Shown: positions 44,940 through 54,923 of the stretch, piece by piece
Layout of the letters: each line of letters begins with the position of its first letter
How positions within the stretch are numbered: the stretch's first letter is position 1
Assembly (NCBI RefSeq): GCF_042159835.1
Contig: NZ_JBBVGT010000002.1
Location: forward strand, 248,001-312,000
Direction of reading: 5' to 3'
Length of the DNA stretch: 64,000 nucleotides
Source of the DNA: Albibacterium profundi
GTDB taxonomy: Bacteria; Bacteroidota; Bacteroidia; Sphingobacteriales; Sphingobacteriaceae
Notes under the pieces: generated by a model
What the model saw: only the letters and a program-made list of their open reading frames with translations
Told to the model about the DNA's origin: nothing
Database searches by the model: none
Translations under genes and position numbers: made by a program

Positions 44940-44970
44940 TTGCATAACTAAATTATTAGTTATATCTTTA
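44940..44970 (+). promoter_or_regulatory. Promoter with BlaI-type operator
   Basis: A TTG -33 element (44940-44942) and a TATCTTTA -7 box (44963-44970) are 20 bp apart. Between them is a perfect inverted repeat ATAACTAA-ATTA-TTAGTTAT (44944-44963). A repressor bound here would block the promoter; the BlaI-like gene downstream (44987) is the obvious candidate. Confidence 0.7.
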
Positions 44971-44986
44971 TATCAAATAGCTGATT

Positions 44987-45358
44987 ATGGAAATACGAGA
45001 ATTAACAAAAGCTGAAGAAGAAATCATGCAAAAGCTATGGACACTGGGTAATGCATTCGTAAAGGATATTATCGAAGAGCTACCTGAGCCCAAACCGGCT
45101 TATAACACGGTTTCAACCATTATTAGAATTCTAGAGAATAAGGGCTTTGTCGCCCACGAAAGCTTTGGCAAAAGCCACCAATATTATCCTTTGATAGATC
45201 GGGATACGTATAAGGGCTTTGCGACAAAAAAACTGGTATCTTCCTATTTTGAAGATTCACCGCAAAATATGCTTTCTTTCTTTCTGGAAAACAAAGAAAT
45301 GGACACCAAAGAGCTTGATCAGATTATGAAGATTCTTGAAAAAGCTAAGAAGAAATAA
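44987..45358 (+). CDS. BlaI/MecI-type repressor
   Basis: A 123-residue winged-helix regulator: LTKAEEEIMQKLWTLGNAFVKDI and YNTVSTIIRILENKGFV are the HTH and recognition helix; the C-terminal part is the dimer and cleavage region. In this family the repressor is removed by a partner M56 protease, here encoded 36 bp downstream. The promoter contains a perfect inverted repeat suitable for autorepression. Confidence 0.92.
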   Translation: MEIRELTKAEEEIMQKLWTLGNAFVKDIIEELPEPKPAYNTVSTIIRILENKGFVAHESFGKSHQYYPLIDRDTYKGFATKKLVSSYFEDSPQNMLSFFLENKEMDTKELDQIMKILEKAKKK

Positions 45359-45394
45359 AAATAAACGAAGACAGAACCACTAAACTCTAATGTT

Positions 45395-46702
45395 ATGAAT
45401 TATTTATTGTGGATAAATATCTATTTAATCGTTTTCTATACGTTCTACTGGATCTTCCTTAGAAATACGACCTTTTTTCAGTTAAGACGATTCTATCTCT
45501 TAACGGCAACGTTATGTTCTTTTATATTACCGTCGATAACGTTCGACCGCTCCTTCGTGGAACCTATGCAGGAAACAGGAGGTACGGTCATGCTTGCAGC
45601 GGCAACTATTGGCCAACAAATGAACCTGGCCGTAGAAACCACCCAACAGAACAGATCGGCTTCAGACGTACTGGCGGTTCTTTATTTGGTTGGCTTGCTT
45701 GGGTCGCTGACTTGGCTGACGGCCCGATCAATCATCACACGCAATGCGATAAGAAAGAACGATAAGCAGAGTGCCTTTTCGTTTTTTAACCGCATCGTCG
45801 TTGATCCGAAAATAGAAGGTTATGATCAGATCCTGGCACACGAACGTGTTCATGCCAATGAATTGCATAGTATCGATGTGTTACTTTTTGAAATGATTAA
45901 GATTGTTAATTGGTTTAATCCAATAAGCTACCTGATGACCCGATCCGCGAAGTTAAACCATGAATATATCGCCGATCAGAAAAGCGTTTCCACTTCCTCT
46001 GAGGATCGTATAGCTTATGCTCATCTCCTACTTAGCAAGGCGCTGGCGACGGATTTGCCTACGCTAACGAATAATTTTTTCAATAAATCTATTCTTAAGC
46101 CTCGCATAGCCATGTTATTTAAAGACCGGTCAAAAAAGACAACGCTGACCAGCTTCGGACTGCTACTTCCTGCTTTGGCTTTGATTGTCGCTTGCCAATC
46201 GTCTTCGAACGATGATTCAGCACAAGAGGATACTGCAACGAACACGACTATTGACCTGTCACAAGATTCAAATAGTTCGGACGAGTCGAGTACGGCACTT
46301 GCAAATTCGGACGAAGAAACAGATACTGTAATGGACGATCGGGAGCTATTGTTTACTGAAACAGAAATCCCGCCAAGCTTTAAGGGAGGTATGGAAGCGT
46401 TCTATCAATATGTTGCAGACAACTATGACTATCCCGCAGCAGCTGTAGAAAAAGGTGTAAAAGGACGGATGATACTCCAGTTTGTAGTAGAAAAAGATGG
46501 AAGCTTAACAAACATTGAGGTCCTCAGGGATTTAAAACATGGAACGGGTGAAGAGGCGATTCGCATGCTAAAAAATAGCCCGAAATGGGAACCAGCAATC
46601 CAAAATGGAAGGAAAGTGCGAATCCAATTTACCCTACCTATTCAGCTGAATTTAGCCGCAGGAGCAGAATCCGCTGATGAGAAGGCGATGAATAACGGCT
46701 AA
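45395..46702 (+). CDS. M56 peptidase (BlaR1-like) with C-terminal TonB domain
   Basis: A 435-residue membrane protein. Two or three N-terminal helices surround a zinc-protease site HERVH near residue 150 with the third ligand in NHEYIADQ near residue 190. A further helix ends in LIVACQSSSND near residue 270. An acidic linker leads to a TonB C-terminal domain (YPAAAVEKGVKGRMILQFVV, then PIQL). This fusion is common in Bacteroidota. It senses an envelope signal and inactivates the BlaI-type repressor. It forms an operon with 44987. Confidence 0.9.
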   Translation: MNYLLWINIYLIVFYTFYWIFLRNTTFFQLRRFYLLTATLCSFILPSITFDRSFVEPMQETGGTVMLAAATIGQQMNLAVETTQQNRSASDVLAVLYLVGLLGSLTWLTARSIITRNAIRKNDKQSAFSFFNRIVVDPKIEGYDQILAHERVHANELHSIDVLLFEMIKIVNWFNPISYLMTRSAKLNHEYIADQKSVSTSSEDRIAYAHLLLSKALATDLPTLTNNFFNKSILKPRIAMLFKDRSKKTTLTSFGLLLPALALIVACQSSSNDDSAQEDTATNTTIDLSQDSNSSDESSTALANSDEETDTVMDDRELLFTETEIPPSFKGGMEAFYQYVADNYDYPAAAVEKGVKGRMILQFVVEKDGSLTNIEVLRDLKHGTGEEAIRMLKNSPKWEPAIQNGRKVRIQFTLPIQLNLAAGAESADEKAMNNG

Positions 46703-46741
46703 ACCGCACATCAAACAGAAAAAAACCGATTATAAATAAAA

Positions 46742-46770
46742 AAGCCTATTCTTTTTTAAGGATAGGCTTT
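46742..46770. terminator. Terminator hairpin
   Basis: AAGCCTAT and ATAGGCTT form a stem with a T/A-rich loop, between the convergent stops at 46702 and 46791. It probably acts in both directions. Confidence 0.6.
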
Positions 46771-46790
46771 GCTTTATAATGGTGACGTAT

Positions 46791-47264
46791 CTAGGCTTCT
46801 GCACCATATACAGTGGATACGTTCGTTATTTTCCAGACATCATCTTTATTTGGCTTCATGGTCACATAACTAGTCTTCACGAAGGTTGGAAAGTTCATTG
46901 ACACTTTGACAATCGATAAGTCGTCACATTCTTCAACGATCGTATAGGTGGTTGTGCAATTCATAACGATGTTCTGTGACATTTTAAGAATCTCCAGGAA
47001 TTCGCTCTTATTGTAGGTTAATGATCTACCATTATAGCTCACCGTCTGTTGGAATTGGTCGTCTAACAGATTCTTTAGATTTTTTAAATCGCCACTGGTC
47101 ACCCCTTCGATAAAGCGATCAATCGTATAGGTTTTCGTTGCTTTTAAACCATACTTATTGAATTTATCAGTAGTAGGATTTGTTGCGGTCGGAGCAGCTT
47201 GTACATTTACAAGAGCGTACATAAAGATGAATGCGATTAGAAAAGGAATTTGCAAGGTTTTCAT
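46791..47264 (-). CDS. Exported NTF2-like protein
   Basis: A 157-residue protein starting with a signal peptide (MKTLQIPFLIAFIFMYALV, cleavage near VQA). The mature part has the alternating helix and strand pattern of SnoaL/NTF2-like or DUF4878-type proteins: IDRFIEGVTSGDLKNLKNLL, then strands up to VWKITNVSTVYG. Function unknown. I choose the ATG at 47264; the longer frame from 47402 adds 46 low-complexity Asn/Thr residues before the signal peptide and is unlikely. Confidence 0.7.
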   Translation of the reverse strand: MKTLQIPFLIAFIFMYALVNVQAAPTATNPTTDKFNKYGLKATKTYTIDRFIEGVTSGDLKNLKNLLDDQFQQTVSYNGRSLTYNKSEFLEILKMSQNIVMNCTTTYTIVEECDDLSIVKVSMNFPTFVKTSYVTMKPNKDDVWKITNVSTVYGAEA

Positions 47265-47505
47265 AATTGAAAAATTTTTAGAGTTTTGAATTGAATTTGT
47301 TGTTACTAGGTTTTGATTTGTTCCGGTGTTTAAGTTCGTTTTCATAATATTATATATTTGATTATCAGCTTTGTTTGATTCAAAAGTAGCAACAGAATGC
47401 ACACTGGGAAAGATGAATTAGGTTAGTGCATTCATAAAATCGGTGAATGGCCTAAAATATTCGGCGAATGAAATTATCAGTATATTTACATTTCAGATCA
47501 CGAAT

Positions 47506-48447
47506 ATGCAAGCAGTAATTTTATCGGAATATGGTCCGGCAAGTAAGTTGGAATTAAAGGAAGTAGAAAAACCGTTTTATAACGACGATCAGGTTCTCGT
47601 AAAAATGAGAGCGGCAGGAATAAATCCGGTCGACACCAAAATACGAGCCGGGAGTAGCGGGATGTGTGCTAAGATTAGCCTTCCTGTCATTCTAGGCTTC
47701 GATCTAAGCGGTACAATTGAAGCAGTTGGTAAAAATGTACAGGAATTCAAGATCGGTGACAGGGTTATGGGTTGCGTAGGCTTTCCGGGCCTTGGCAAGA
47801 CCTATGCGGATTATGTGATGGCTGAGCCCGTTCACCTAACACTTATGCCTGAGAATATCGATTTTGAAGAGGCAGCGGCCGTTCCACTGGCAGGCTTAAC
47901 TGCGTATCAGGCTATCCATGACCACCTACAAGTAAAAAGCGGACAACGCATTTTAATTCAAGCAGCAGCAGGCGGCGTTGGTCATCTCGCTGTGCAATTT
48001 GCAAACTTAGCAGGTGCAAGTGTTAGCGGAACTGCTTCTGAGGAGAACCTAGACTTTCTGAGGGAATTAGGTGTTGATCAGCCTATCGATTATAAAAAAA
48101 CAAAGTTTGAAGATGCTGTGGATGAGCTGGACGCTGCCGTGGACGCTATGGGCGGGGAAATTCTATACAGAACCCTTAGGTCCGTGAAGAAAGGTGGCCG
48201 AGTGGTTTGTCTCCCCTCCTCGACCAAAGATGATCCGGTTGCCATTAAGCTGGCCAAAGAACGGGAAATAGAATTAATATGGCCGCTAATGTACACGGAT
48301 AAAAAGCAAATGCAGCATATTGCGTCACTTTTGGAGCAAGAGAAAATAAAGGTACGAATTGACAAGGTGTTCCCGATAGAGAAGGTAGTTGAAGCTCACC
48401 AACAGATTGAATCTCATCACACCACTGGCAAAGTAGTTATCGTTTAG
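47506..48447 (+). CDS. NADP-dependent quinone oxidoreductase-like (MDR family)
   Basis: A zinc-free medium-chain reductase of about 313 residues. The N-terminus is MQAVILSEYGPASKLELKEV, followed by a GroES-like domain (AAGINPVDTKIRAG). The NADP-binding motif is IQAAAGGVGHLAVQFA near residue 150. It reduces quinones or alpha,beta-unsaturated carbonyls. The ATG at 47506 fits the family start; the frame extends to 47443. It lies 4 bp before the membrane protein gene at 48452. Confidence 0.9.
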   Translation: MQAVILSEYGPASKLELKEVEKPFYNDDQVLVKMRAAGINPVDTKIRAGSSGMCAKISLPVILGFDLSGTIEAVGKNVQEFKIGDRVMGCVGFPGLGKTYADYVMAEPVHLTLMPENIDFEEAAAVPLAGLTAYQAIHDHLQVKSGQRILIQAAAGGVGHLAVQFANLAGASVSGTASEENLDFLRELGVDQPIDYKKTKFEDAVDELDAAVDAMGGEILYRTLRSVKKGGRVVCLPSSTKDDPVAIKLAKEREIELIWPLMYTDKKQMQHIASLLEQEKIKVRIDKVFPIEKVVEAHQQIESHHTTGKVVIV

Positions 48448-48451
48448 TATT

Positions 48452-48916
48452 ATGTTTTCTACCTTGTTAATTTTCCACTCCATTGTCCGCTGGGGTATTC
48501 TGATCAGCTTAGTAGTCTCTTTGTTTTTTGCTTATCGCGGATGGTTGAAAAACAAGCCTTGGACGCGCTTCGACAACTATTGCCGCATCATCACGGTGTC
48601 TTTCGTTCATATCCAATTAATCATTGGTTTCTGGCTCTATCTTATTAGCCCGATCGTAGATTACTTCCTAAATAATTTTGATGAAGCGCTCCATATTACG
48701 CAAGCCCGCTTCTTCGGGATGGAACACATTACAATGATGGTGCTTGCGGTGAGCTTTATTACCATTGGATCCAGCATTGCCAGAAGAACGAAAGATTCGA
48801 AAAAGAAATTTAAGATGATTGCTATTTGGTATACCATCGCGTTTATATTTATCTTTACGTCAATACCTTGGCCATTTTCGCCGTTTACGACGAGGCCCTA
48901 TATCCGATTCTTTTAA
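48452..48916 (+). CDS. Four-helix membrane protein (cytochrome-b-like annotation)
   Basis: A 154-residue protein with four predicted helices and several His residues on them (IFHSIVRWG, SFVHIQLIIGF, FGMEHITMMVLA). Similar Bacteroidota proteins are often labelled cytochrome B, and the His spacing could hold heme, but this is unproven. It lies between an oxidoreductase gene and a glyoxalase-fold gene with gaps of 4 and 19 bp, suggesting one redox-stress operon. Confidence 0.65.
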   Translation: MFSTLLIFHSIVRWGILISLVVSLFFAYRGWLKNKPWTRFDNYCRIITVSFVHIQLIIGFWLYLISPIVDYFLNNFDEALHITQARFFGMEHITMMVLAVSFITIGSSIARRTKDSKKKFKMIAIWYTIAFIFIFTSIPWPFSPFTTRPYIRFF

Positions 48917-48935
48917 CACCTAAAGCATTAGTCGT

Positions 48936-49442
48936 ATGGAGAATAACGCTGAAAAATACATAGTCCCCGCACAGACCCGCATTGGACATGTACACTTGAA
49001 AGTAGCTGACTTGCAACGGGCACTCGACTTTTACACCGATTTACTAGGTTTCGAAATAACGACGATGTACGGTGATCAGGCAGCCTTTATTTCTGCCGGA
49101 GGTTATCATCATCATATTGGTTTAAATACTTGGTACAGTGAGGGTGCGGAACCTGCGTCTCCTTATGGCGTGGGGTTATATCATACCGCCATTGTATACC
49201 CGACCAGAAAGGATTTGGCTCAAATATTAAATCGGCTTCGTATCGCAAAATATCCCTTGACCGGTGCGAGTGACCATGGTGTTTCCGAAGCTCTTTATCT
49301 GAATGACCCAGATGGAAACGGCGTCGAGCTGTATTGGGACAGGCCTAAAGAGGAGTGGCCACAGAAACCAGATGGCTCTCTGGAGATGTATACAAGACCG
49401 TTAGATTTACAAAACTTGATAAACGAATTAAGCGAACAATAA
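48936..49442 (+). CDS. VOC-family dioxygenase/glyoxalase-like protein
   Basis: A 168-residue vicinal-oxygen-chelate protein. It has the metal ligands of CatE-like proteins: His in IGHVHLKVADL, His in GLYHTAIVYP and Glu in DPDGNGVELYWDRP. The two beta-alpha-beta modules are clear. It may be a ring-cleaving dioxygenase or a detoxification enzyme. It is the last gene of the three-gene unit. Confidence 0.85.
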   Translation: MENNAEKYIVPAQTRIGHVHLKVADLQRALDFYTDLLGFEITTMYGDQAAFISAGGYHHHIGLNTWYSEGAEPASPYGVGLYHTAIVYPTRKDLAQILNRLRIAKYPLTGASDHGVSEALYLNDPDGNGVELYWDRPKEEWPQKPDGSLEMYTRPLDLQNLINELSEQ

Positions 49443-49532
49443 AAACAAACATTCTGCCTTCTAATTAGTTTTAATATTCAGGAAGACTGCCTCGTTTTCC
49501 CGATGTCAATTTTTAACTCTAATTATGAGCGT

Positions 49533-52529
49533 ATGAAAATTATTACTTATTGTCTCGCGGCATCTCTCTTTTTTCTTAGCAATTATATATGGGCTCAAGA
49601 GCTGATAACCGTTAGTGGTGTCGTGCGCGACGCTGAGACAGGGGAGACGATTCCCGGTGCTACCGTCAAAGCGAAGGGATCTAGTGCAGGGACACAAACC
49701 GATATTGACGGAGCCTATACCTTGCAAGTTGATGCCAATGAAACCTTAGTATTCAGCTTTATAAGCTATGCTATACAGGAAGTTGCTGTCAATAACCAGA
49801 CACAGATCAATGTGGAGTTGGCGAGCTCGACTCAAGAGCTCGATCAGGTTGTTGTGATAGGATATGGTACGGCAACGAAAAGGGATTTGACGGGTTCAAT
49901 CGCCACTGTGGAAGGTGAGGATGTGGCCAATAAACCCGCTACAAACCCTGTTGCATCCATTCAAGGTAAGGTAGCCGGAGTCCAAATAGTCAACTCGGGT
50001 CGCCCGGGCGCAGAGCCGGATGTCCGGATTCGGGGAACAAACTCAATCAACAGCGTTAAGCCGCTTTATGTGGTTGATGGAATTCTAAACGATAATATCA
50101 ACTTTGTTAACCCGGCTGATATTGAATCGATGGAAATCCTGAAAGACCCCTCATCCTTGGCAATCTTTGGTGTCAGGGGTGCAAATGGTGTTATTATCGT
50201 AACCACCAAACAGGCTAAAGCCGGACAGCTCAACTTTAATTTCAACTCAACCATTGGTATTAAGAGTGTTCAGGACCGAATGGAACTGACAGATGCGACT
50301 GAGTTTAAATTGTTATACGATGAGCAGCTGGCAAATGAGGGCAATCCACCTTATGACTATACGTTTTGGAATGCGAATACTGATTGGCAGGATCAGATAT
50401 TTCAGCAGGGTATCTTAAATTATAATAACCTCAGTGTTAGTGGTGCATCGGAGAATAATAAATTCTACATGGGCTTGGGCTATACAACCGAAGAGGGTAT
50501 TATTCACCATGAAAAGCTAAACAAGATTACGTTAACGATAAACGACGAGCTACAGGTTACGGATAATCTGCGCTTTGGGGTTAATTTCAACGGTTATCGC
50601 TCGCAACTGCCACAGGGAAGATCGGTTGCTTCCGCAGTAAGAGCGGCACCTATAGCCCCTGTTTATAATGAAGAATACGGGCTTTATCATACCATGCCCG
50701 ACTTTCAACGTGCACAAATATGGAATCCATTGGTTGATATCATGGATCGGAAAAACACGGCAATTAATCGTGAATACCGTGCTGTAGCGAGCATTTTTGG
50801 AGAGATCGACTTTCTAGAGCATTTTACCTTTAAAGCTAATTTCCTAGCGGATTACGGATTTAATCAAGGACGCTCCTATTCGCCACTGATCAATGTGTAC
50901 AACCCGGATATAGAAGGTGAAGATAAAACCCATAATCTGGAAAGCGTAACACGGGTGTCACAGAATCAAAACATTTTTACCAAGGTGCAAACCGACTGGC
51001 TACTGACTTATAAAAACAGTTTCGGTGATCACAACTTGACCGCTACTGCGGGTTGGACGAGCTATTACAACTCATACGAATCAACCAATGCGAGTCGTAC
51101 GCAAGGCAGCGGAGACCCGATTCCAAACGACCCGGACAAATGGTACGTTGGCATCGGAGCATCGGACACGCAACAGGGAAATGGAAGCGCATGGGAACGA
51201 GCAACCCTCTCCTTCCTTGCTCGGGCACTCTACAACTATAAAGGCAAGTATCTCTTAAATGCTTCCTTCCGCCGAGATGGTACCTCAGGATTCTATAAAT
51301 ACGGAAATCATTGGCAGAATTTCGGTGCAATTGGAGCTGCATGGGTTGTGTCAGACGAAGAGTTCCTGCTCGACAACTCGACGATCGACCGACTCAAGAT
51401 CAAGGGCTCATATGGTGTGCTAGGTAATCAAAATACCGGCGGAAATCAATACCCTCTCTTCCCATTACTCATAGCGGGCAATTCAGCGGTTTTTGGTGAC
51501 AACATCATCCCGGCCTATGAAGCAGAATATATTCCCGATCGTGACCTGCAATGGGAGCGAGTTCATGCATGGGAAGCAGGTTTTGAGTTGGCGGCTTTTG
51601 AAAATCGCTTCTCTTTAGAAGCTGTGTATTATCATAAGGATACAAGAGGTATCATTGTAACGGTGCCGGCTTCACTAGGCGTACGGGCTGGTTTATCGAA
51701 TCCCGGTGAGGTGAGGAATAAAGGTATTGAGCTATCCACTTCATGGACGCAAAACTTTAATGAGGATCTTTCTTTAACAGTTGGGGGTAATTTGACGACG
51801 ATGGATAATGAGGTAACGAAGCTGCTTGATGAAGGCTTTGATATTTTTGATGGGGTTTCCAGAACTAGCGTTGGTTACCCAATTGGATACTTCTACGGCT
51901 ATGTTTCAGACGGGATCTACCAAACCAATGAAGAATTTCGTGTTTCGCCAACACACCCAAACGCTCAAATCGGAGATATCAAGTTTCAGGATACTGATAA
52001 TAACGGTGAGATCGACGAAGCTGATAGGACCATCATAGGAAATCCAACTCCCGATCTGACTTATGGATTCTCATTTAACCTGAATTATAAAGGTTTTGAT
52101 TTGGGAGCCGACTTTATGGGTGTTTATGGAAATGAAATCTTCAGAAATTGGAACAGAAATTCGTTTGCACAATTCAATTTCTTGACGGACAGATTGGAGC
52201 GCTGGCACGGAGTGGGCACCTCTAACTGGGAGCCGATTATGGACTCGGGAAGATCGAATAACCTGCTGCCGTCTACCTATTTCATTGAAGATGGTAGTTT
52301 CTTTCGACTTCGGAACCTGCAATTAGGTTATAATTTTAATGAAGATCTGCTGACGAGGTTAAAGGTAAAATCACTTCGCATCTTTGTAAATGCACAAAAT
52401 ATGTTCACACTGGCCAACAACACGGGCTATACTCCCGAAATAGGCGGTAGTGCGACTTCCTTTGGTGTGGATAATGGAACCTATCCGGTTCCGACCATCT
52501 ATACTTTTGGAGTAAACTTAAATTTCTAA
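49533..52529 (+). CDS. SusC/RagA-type TonB-dependent transporter
   Basis: A protein of about 998 residues: signal peptide (MKIITYCLAASLFFLSN), a carboxypeptidase-D-like domain (VSGVVRDAETGETIPGATVK), the SusC TonB-box region (VVVIGYGTATKRDLTGSIA), a plug with RIRGTNSINSVKPLYVVDGI and GVRGANGVIIVTTK, and a 22-strand barrel ending in YTFGVNLNF. It imports oligosaccharides with its SusD partner. The ATG at 49533 is chosen because the signal peptide begins there. First gene of the locus with SusD, LamG and GH144-like genes. Confidence 0.95.
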   Translation: MKIITYCLAASLFFLSNYIWAQELITVSGVVRDAETGETIPGATVKAKGSSAGTQTDIDGAYTLQVDANETLVFSFISYAIQEVAVNNQTQINVELASSTQELDQVVVIGYGTATKRDLTGSIATVEGEDVANKPATNPVASIQGKVAGVQIVNSGRPGAEPDVRIRGTNSINSVKPLYVVDGILNDNINFVNPADIESMEILKDPSSLAIFGVRGANGVIIVTTKQAKAGQLNFNFNSTIGIKSVQDRMELTDATEFKLLYDEQLANEGNPPYDYTFWNANTDWQDQIFQQGILNYNNLSVSGASENNKFYMGLGYTTEEGIIHHEKLNKITLTINDELQVTDNLRFGVNFNGYRSQLPQGRSVASAVRAAPIAPVYNEEYGLYHTMPDFQRAQIWNPLVDIMDRKNTAINREYRAVASIFGEIDFLEHFTFKANFLADYGFNQGRSYSPLINVYNPDIEGEDKTHNLESVTRVSQNQNIFTKVQTDWLLTYKNSFGDHNLTATAGWTSYYNSYESTNASRTQGSGDPIPNDPDKWYVGIGASDTQQGNGSAWERATLSFLARALYNYKGKYLLNASFRRDGTSGFYKYGNHWQNFGAIGAAWVVSDEEFLLDNSTIDRLKIKGSYGVLGNQNTGGNQYPLFPLLIAGNSAVFGDNIIPAYEAEYIPDRDLQWERVHAWEAGFELAAFENRFSLEAVYYHKDTRGIIVTVPASLGVRAGLSNPGEVRNKGIELSTSWTQNFNEDLSLTVGGNLTTMDNEVTKLLDEGFDIFDGVSRTSVGYPIGYFYGYVSDGIYQTNEEFRVSPTHPNAQIGDIKFQDTDNNGEIDEADRTIIGNPTPDLTYGFSFNLNYKGFDLGADFMGVYGNEIFRNWNRNSFAQFNFLTDRLERWHGVGTSNWEPIMDSGRSNNLLPSTYFIEDGSFFRLRNLQLGYNFNEDLLTRLKVKSLRIFVNAQNMFTLANNTGYTPEIGGSATSFGVDNGTYPVPTIYTFGVNLNF

Positions 52530-52547
52530 TTGCTAAACAGTACGATC

Positions 52548-54038
52548 ATGAAAAAATTAAACATCCTATATATTAAGTTTTCTGTTTTCGTCGTATTCGT
52601 TGCGATGATGACTGCAAGTTGTAAAAAAGACTGGCTTGACCGAAAGCCCCTAGGGCAGCTGACCGAAGAGGATTTGGATCCCGGTTCACTTGAAGGACAG
52701 GTATTTGCCATCTACGGAGGCGGGCTCAGACATGAAGGGATTAGCGGCCTACCTTATATCGCTGTTCATAATATGCGGGCAGATGATGCTTCAAAAGGAA
52801 GTTCTCCCGGCGACGGAGAGGACGCTGCCAGAATCTTTGATGAGTTTCAATATGTAACCGACTTTTGGTTGATTAATTCGTATTGGACAGGACAGTATAA
52901 CCTGATTAACCTCTCTAACAATGTCATAGCAGCGGCTGATTCAATTGAAAACAAGACACCCTTGACCATGATAAATGTGGGCGAAGCAAAGTTTTTCCGA
53001 GCATTTGCATATTTTAATCTGGTAAGAGCATTTGGAGAAGTACCGAAGATCGATTTTAAAATTAATGACCCTAGCGAGGCAATTGTCCCTAAATCGACCA
53101 TCGCGGAGATTTATCAGCTGATTGATGCGGATCTGGATGAAGCGGTAGCTGCCTTGCCCCCTACCTGGGAAAGCCAATATATAGGTCGCATAACAAAAGG
53201 AGCCGCATTAGCCCTTCAGGCCAAAACCTTTTTAGCCCGTCAAATGTGGGCTCCGGCATTGGCTTCAGCCGAGATGGTGATGGGCTCGGGTATATACGAT
53301 CTGAGTACTCCGTATAATCAAATATTCCGGGAATCACAGGAGAACGGTAAGGAGTCTGTATTTGAAATTCAAGCTTTTTACTCGCAAAGCAATACCAATG
53401 TTGGAATTACCTATGCGAGTCGCCAAGGTGTACGGGGTGCGGGCGATTGGGACCTAGGTTGGGGTTGGAATGTACCGAACCAGAAAATGGCGGATGCTTT
53501 TGAAGAAGGTGATCCCCGCAAAGATGAAACACTGCTCTATACCGGACAGTCGAATTCGCCTTATGGAGAAATACTTCCATCAAATCTCCCAAGACCTTAT
53601 TGGAATAAAAAAGTGTATACGGATCCTGATATCAGACGCTCTACCGGTAGCAAAGCGGGCCAGTGGTTTAATATGCGGGTGATCAGGTATGCCGACGTGG
53701 TATTGATGGCGGCTGAGGCGGCGAATGAATTGGGCGGATCTGCAAACACGGAAAAAGCTCTCGAATACCTTGAAATGATACGGGCTCGTGCTCGCGGAGG
53801 GAACCCAGCGGTTCTGCCTGAGGTAACCACGACAAATCAAGGTGAATTAAGGGCAGCAATTCAACATGAGCGGCAAGTGGAATTGGGGATGGAACATCAA
53901 CGTTTCTTCGATCTGGTGCGATGGGGACTTGCAGCTGAAAATCTTCCTGGCTATCAACATAAGCATCGTTTCCTACCGATTCCTCAACCAGAAATAGATA
54001 AGTCAGGTGGCGTTCTAATACAAAATCCAGACTATTGA
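52548..54038 (+). CDS. SusD/RagB-type surface glycan-binding lipoprotein
   Basis: A lipoprotein of about 496 residues. The lipobox (MMTASC) is near residue 25, then KKDWLDRKPLGQLTEEDL typical of SusD. TPR helices and the C-terminal RagB part (RVIRYADVVLMAAEAANELG and QVELGMEHQRFFDLVRWG) follow. It caps the SusC barrel and binds the glycan. It starts 18 bp after the SusC stop. The start is the ATG at 52548, before the signal peptide. Confidence 0.95.
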   Translation: MKKLNILYIKFSVFVVFVAMMTASCKKDWLDRKPLGQLTEEDLDPGSLEGQVFAIYGGGLRHEGISGLPYIAVHNMRADDASKGSSPGDGEDAARIFDEFQYVTDFWLINSYWTGQYNLINLSNNVIAAADSIENKTPLTMINVGEAKFFRAFAYFNLVRAFGEVPKIDFKINDPSEAIVPKSTIAEIYQLIDADLDEAVAALPPTWESQYIGRITKGAALALQAKTFLARQMWAPALASAEMVMGSGIYDLSTPYNQIFRESQENGKESVFEIQAFYSQSNTNVGITYASRQGVRGAGDWDLGWGWNVPNQKMADAFEEGDPRKDETLLYTGQSNSPYGEILPSNLPRPYWNKKVYTDPDIRRSTGSKAGQWFNMRVIRYADVVLMAAEAANELGGSANTEKALEYLEMIRARARGGNPAVLPEVTTTNQGELRAAIQHERQVELGMEHQRFFDLVRWGLAAENLPGYQHKHRFLPIPQPEIDKSGGVLIQNPDY

Positions 54039-54062
54039 TTGCTGACCACTAAATCGTTCATT

Positions 54063-54899
54063 ATGAAAAAGATTATATTTAAAACAATAGCGGCTATATT
54101 TTTCCTGTCCCTATTGGCTACTAGTTTCATTGGCTGCCAGAAAATGGACCGGCCGCCGATGAATATTATACCGGATGATACAGCGCGACTTAACGGGCCT
54201 TTACAACTATTTCTTTCTTTTGAGGATAGTCCGCTTGACAGTATTCACGATGTGGATGGCTCTGTGCAGGGCGTAAGCTATGTTGAAGGCAAACGCGGAA
54301 AAGCTTATCAGGGTTCATCGAATGGTCAGATTCTTTTCGGTAATGCAGGTAAATTATCATCGATGACTAGCTTTACGGTGGCATTCTGGATGAATACCGA
54401 AAAACATGGCGGTGGAGCGCAGTCCATTTTTATGTTGCCAAGAACTTCCGACTTCTGGGGAAATCTCTTTGCGATGATCGAAGGAAACGAGGATGAAGCA
54501 GACAATAGCATGCTTCTGAAGTTTAACTTCGCTGGCAACTGGGTGGAGTTTAGTGGTAATAACGGAGTAGACCGACTTCCCGATATGTATGGGAAATGGC
54601 GTCATTTAGCTTTCAGTTACGATGAGAACACGTCGAAGTTTGCTGCATATCTAGATGGGCAGGCCATCGACCTACCGGCAAGTGTGACCGATCGGAAAAG
54701 TGGTGACGCACCGCTAGGACCTTTGGCATTCCAAGATGCTTCTCAATTTGTCATAGGAGCCTTTCAGCAACATATTGGCGTTGGAAACGCTCCCGATGCT
54801 TGGATGTTACACTATACCGGCATGTTGGATGAATTTAGAGTTTATACAGAAGCGCTCTCGGCAGATGAAATAAACCAGCTATTTACGGATAACAGATAG
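54063..54899 (+). CDS. LamG-domain surface lipoprotein
   Basis: A protein of about 278 residues with a lipobox (ATSFIGC) near residue 24 and a concanavalin/LamG-like jellyroll domain (SFEDSPLDSIHDVDGSVQG, MTSFTVAFWMNT, WRHLAFSYDENTSKFAAYLDG). It occupies the SusE/F-like position of the locus, so it probably binds glycan at the cell surface. It lies 24 bp after susD. Confidence 0.85.
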   Translation: MKKIIFKTIAAIFFLSLLATSFIGCQKMDRPPMNIIPDDTARLNGPLQLFLSFEDSPLDSIHDVDGSVQGVSYVEGKRGKAYQGSSNGQILFGNAGKLSSMTSFTVAFWMNTEKHGGGAQSIFMLPRTSDFWGNLFAMIEGNEDEADNSMLLKFNFAGNWVEFSGNNGVDRLPDMYGKWRHLAFSYDENTSKFAAYLDGQAIDLPASVTDRKSGDAPLGPLAFQDASQFVIGAFQQHIGVGNAPDAWMLHYTGMLDEFRVYTEALSADEINQLFTDNR

Positions 54900-54923
54900 A
54901 AATTAACACGAAAACAAAGCACT

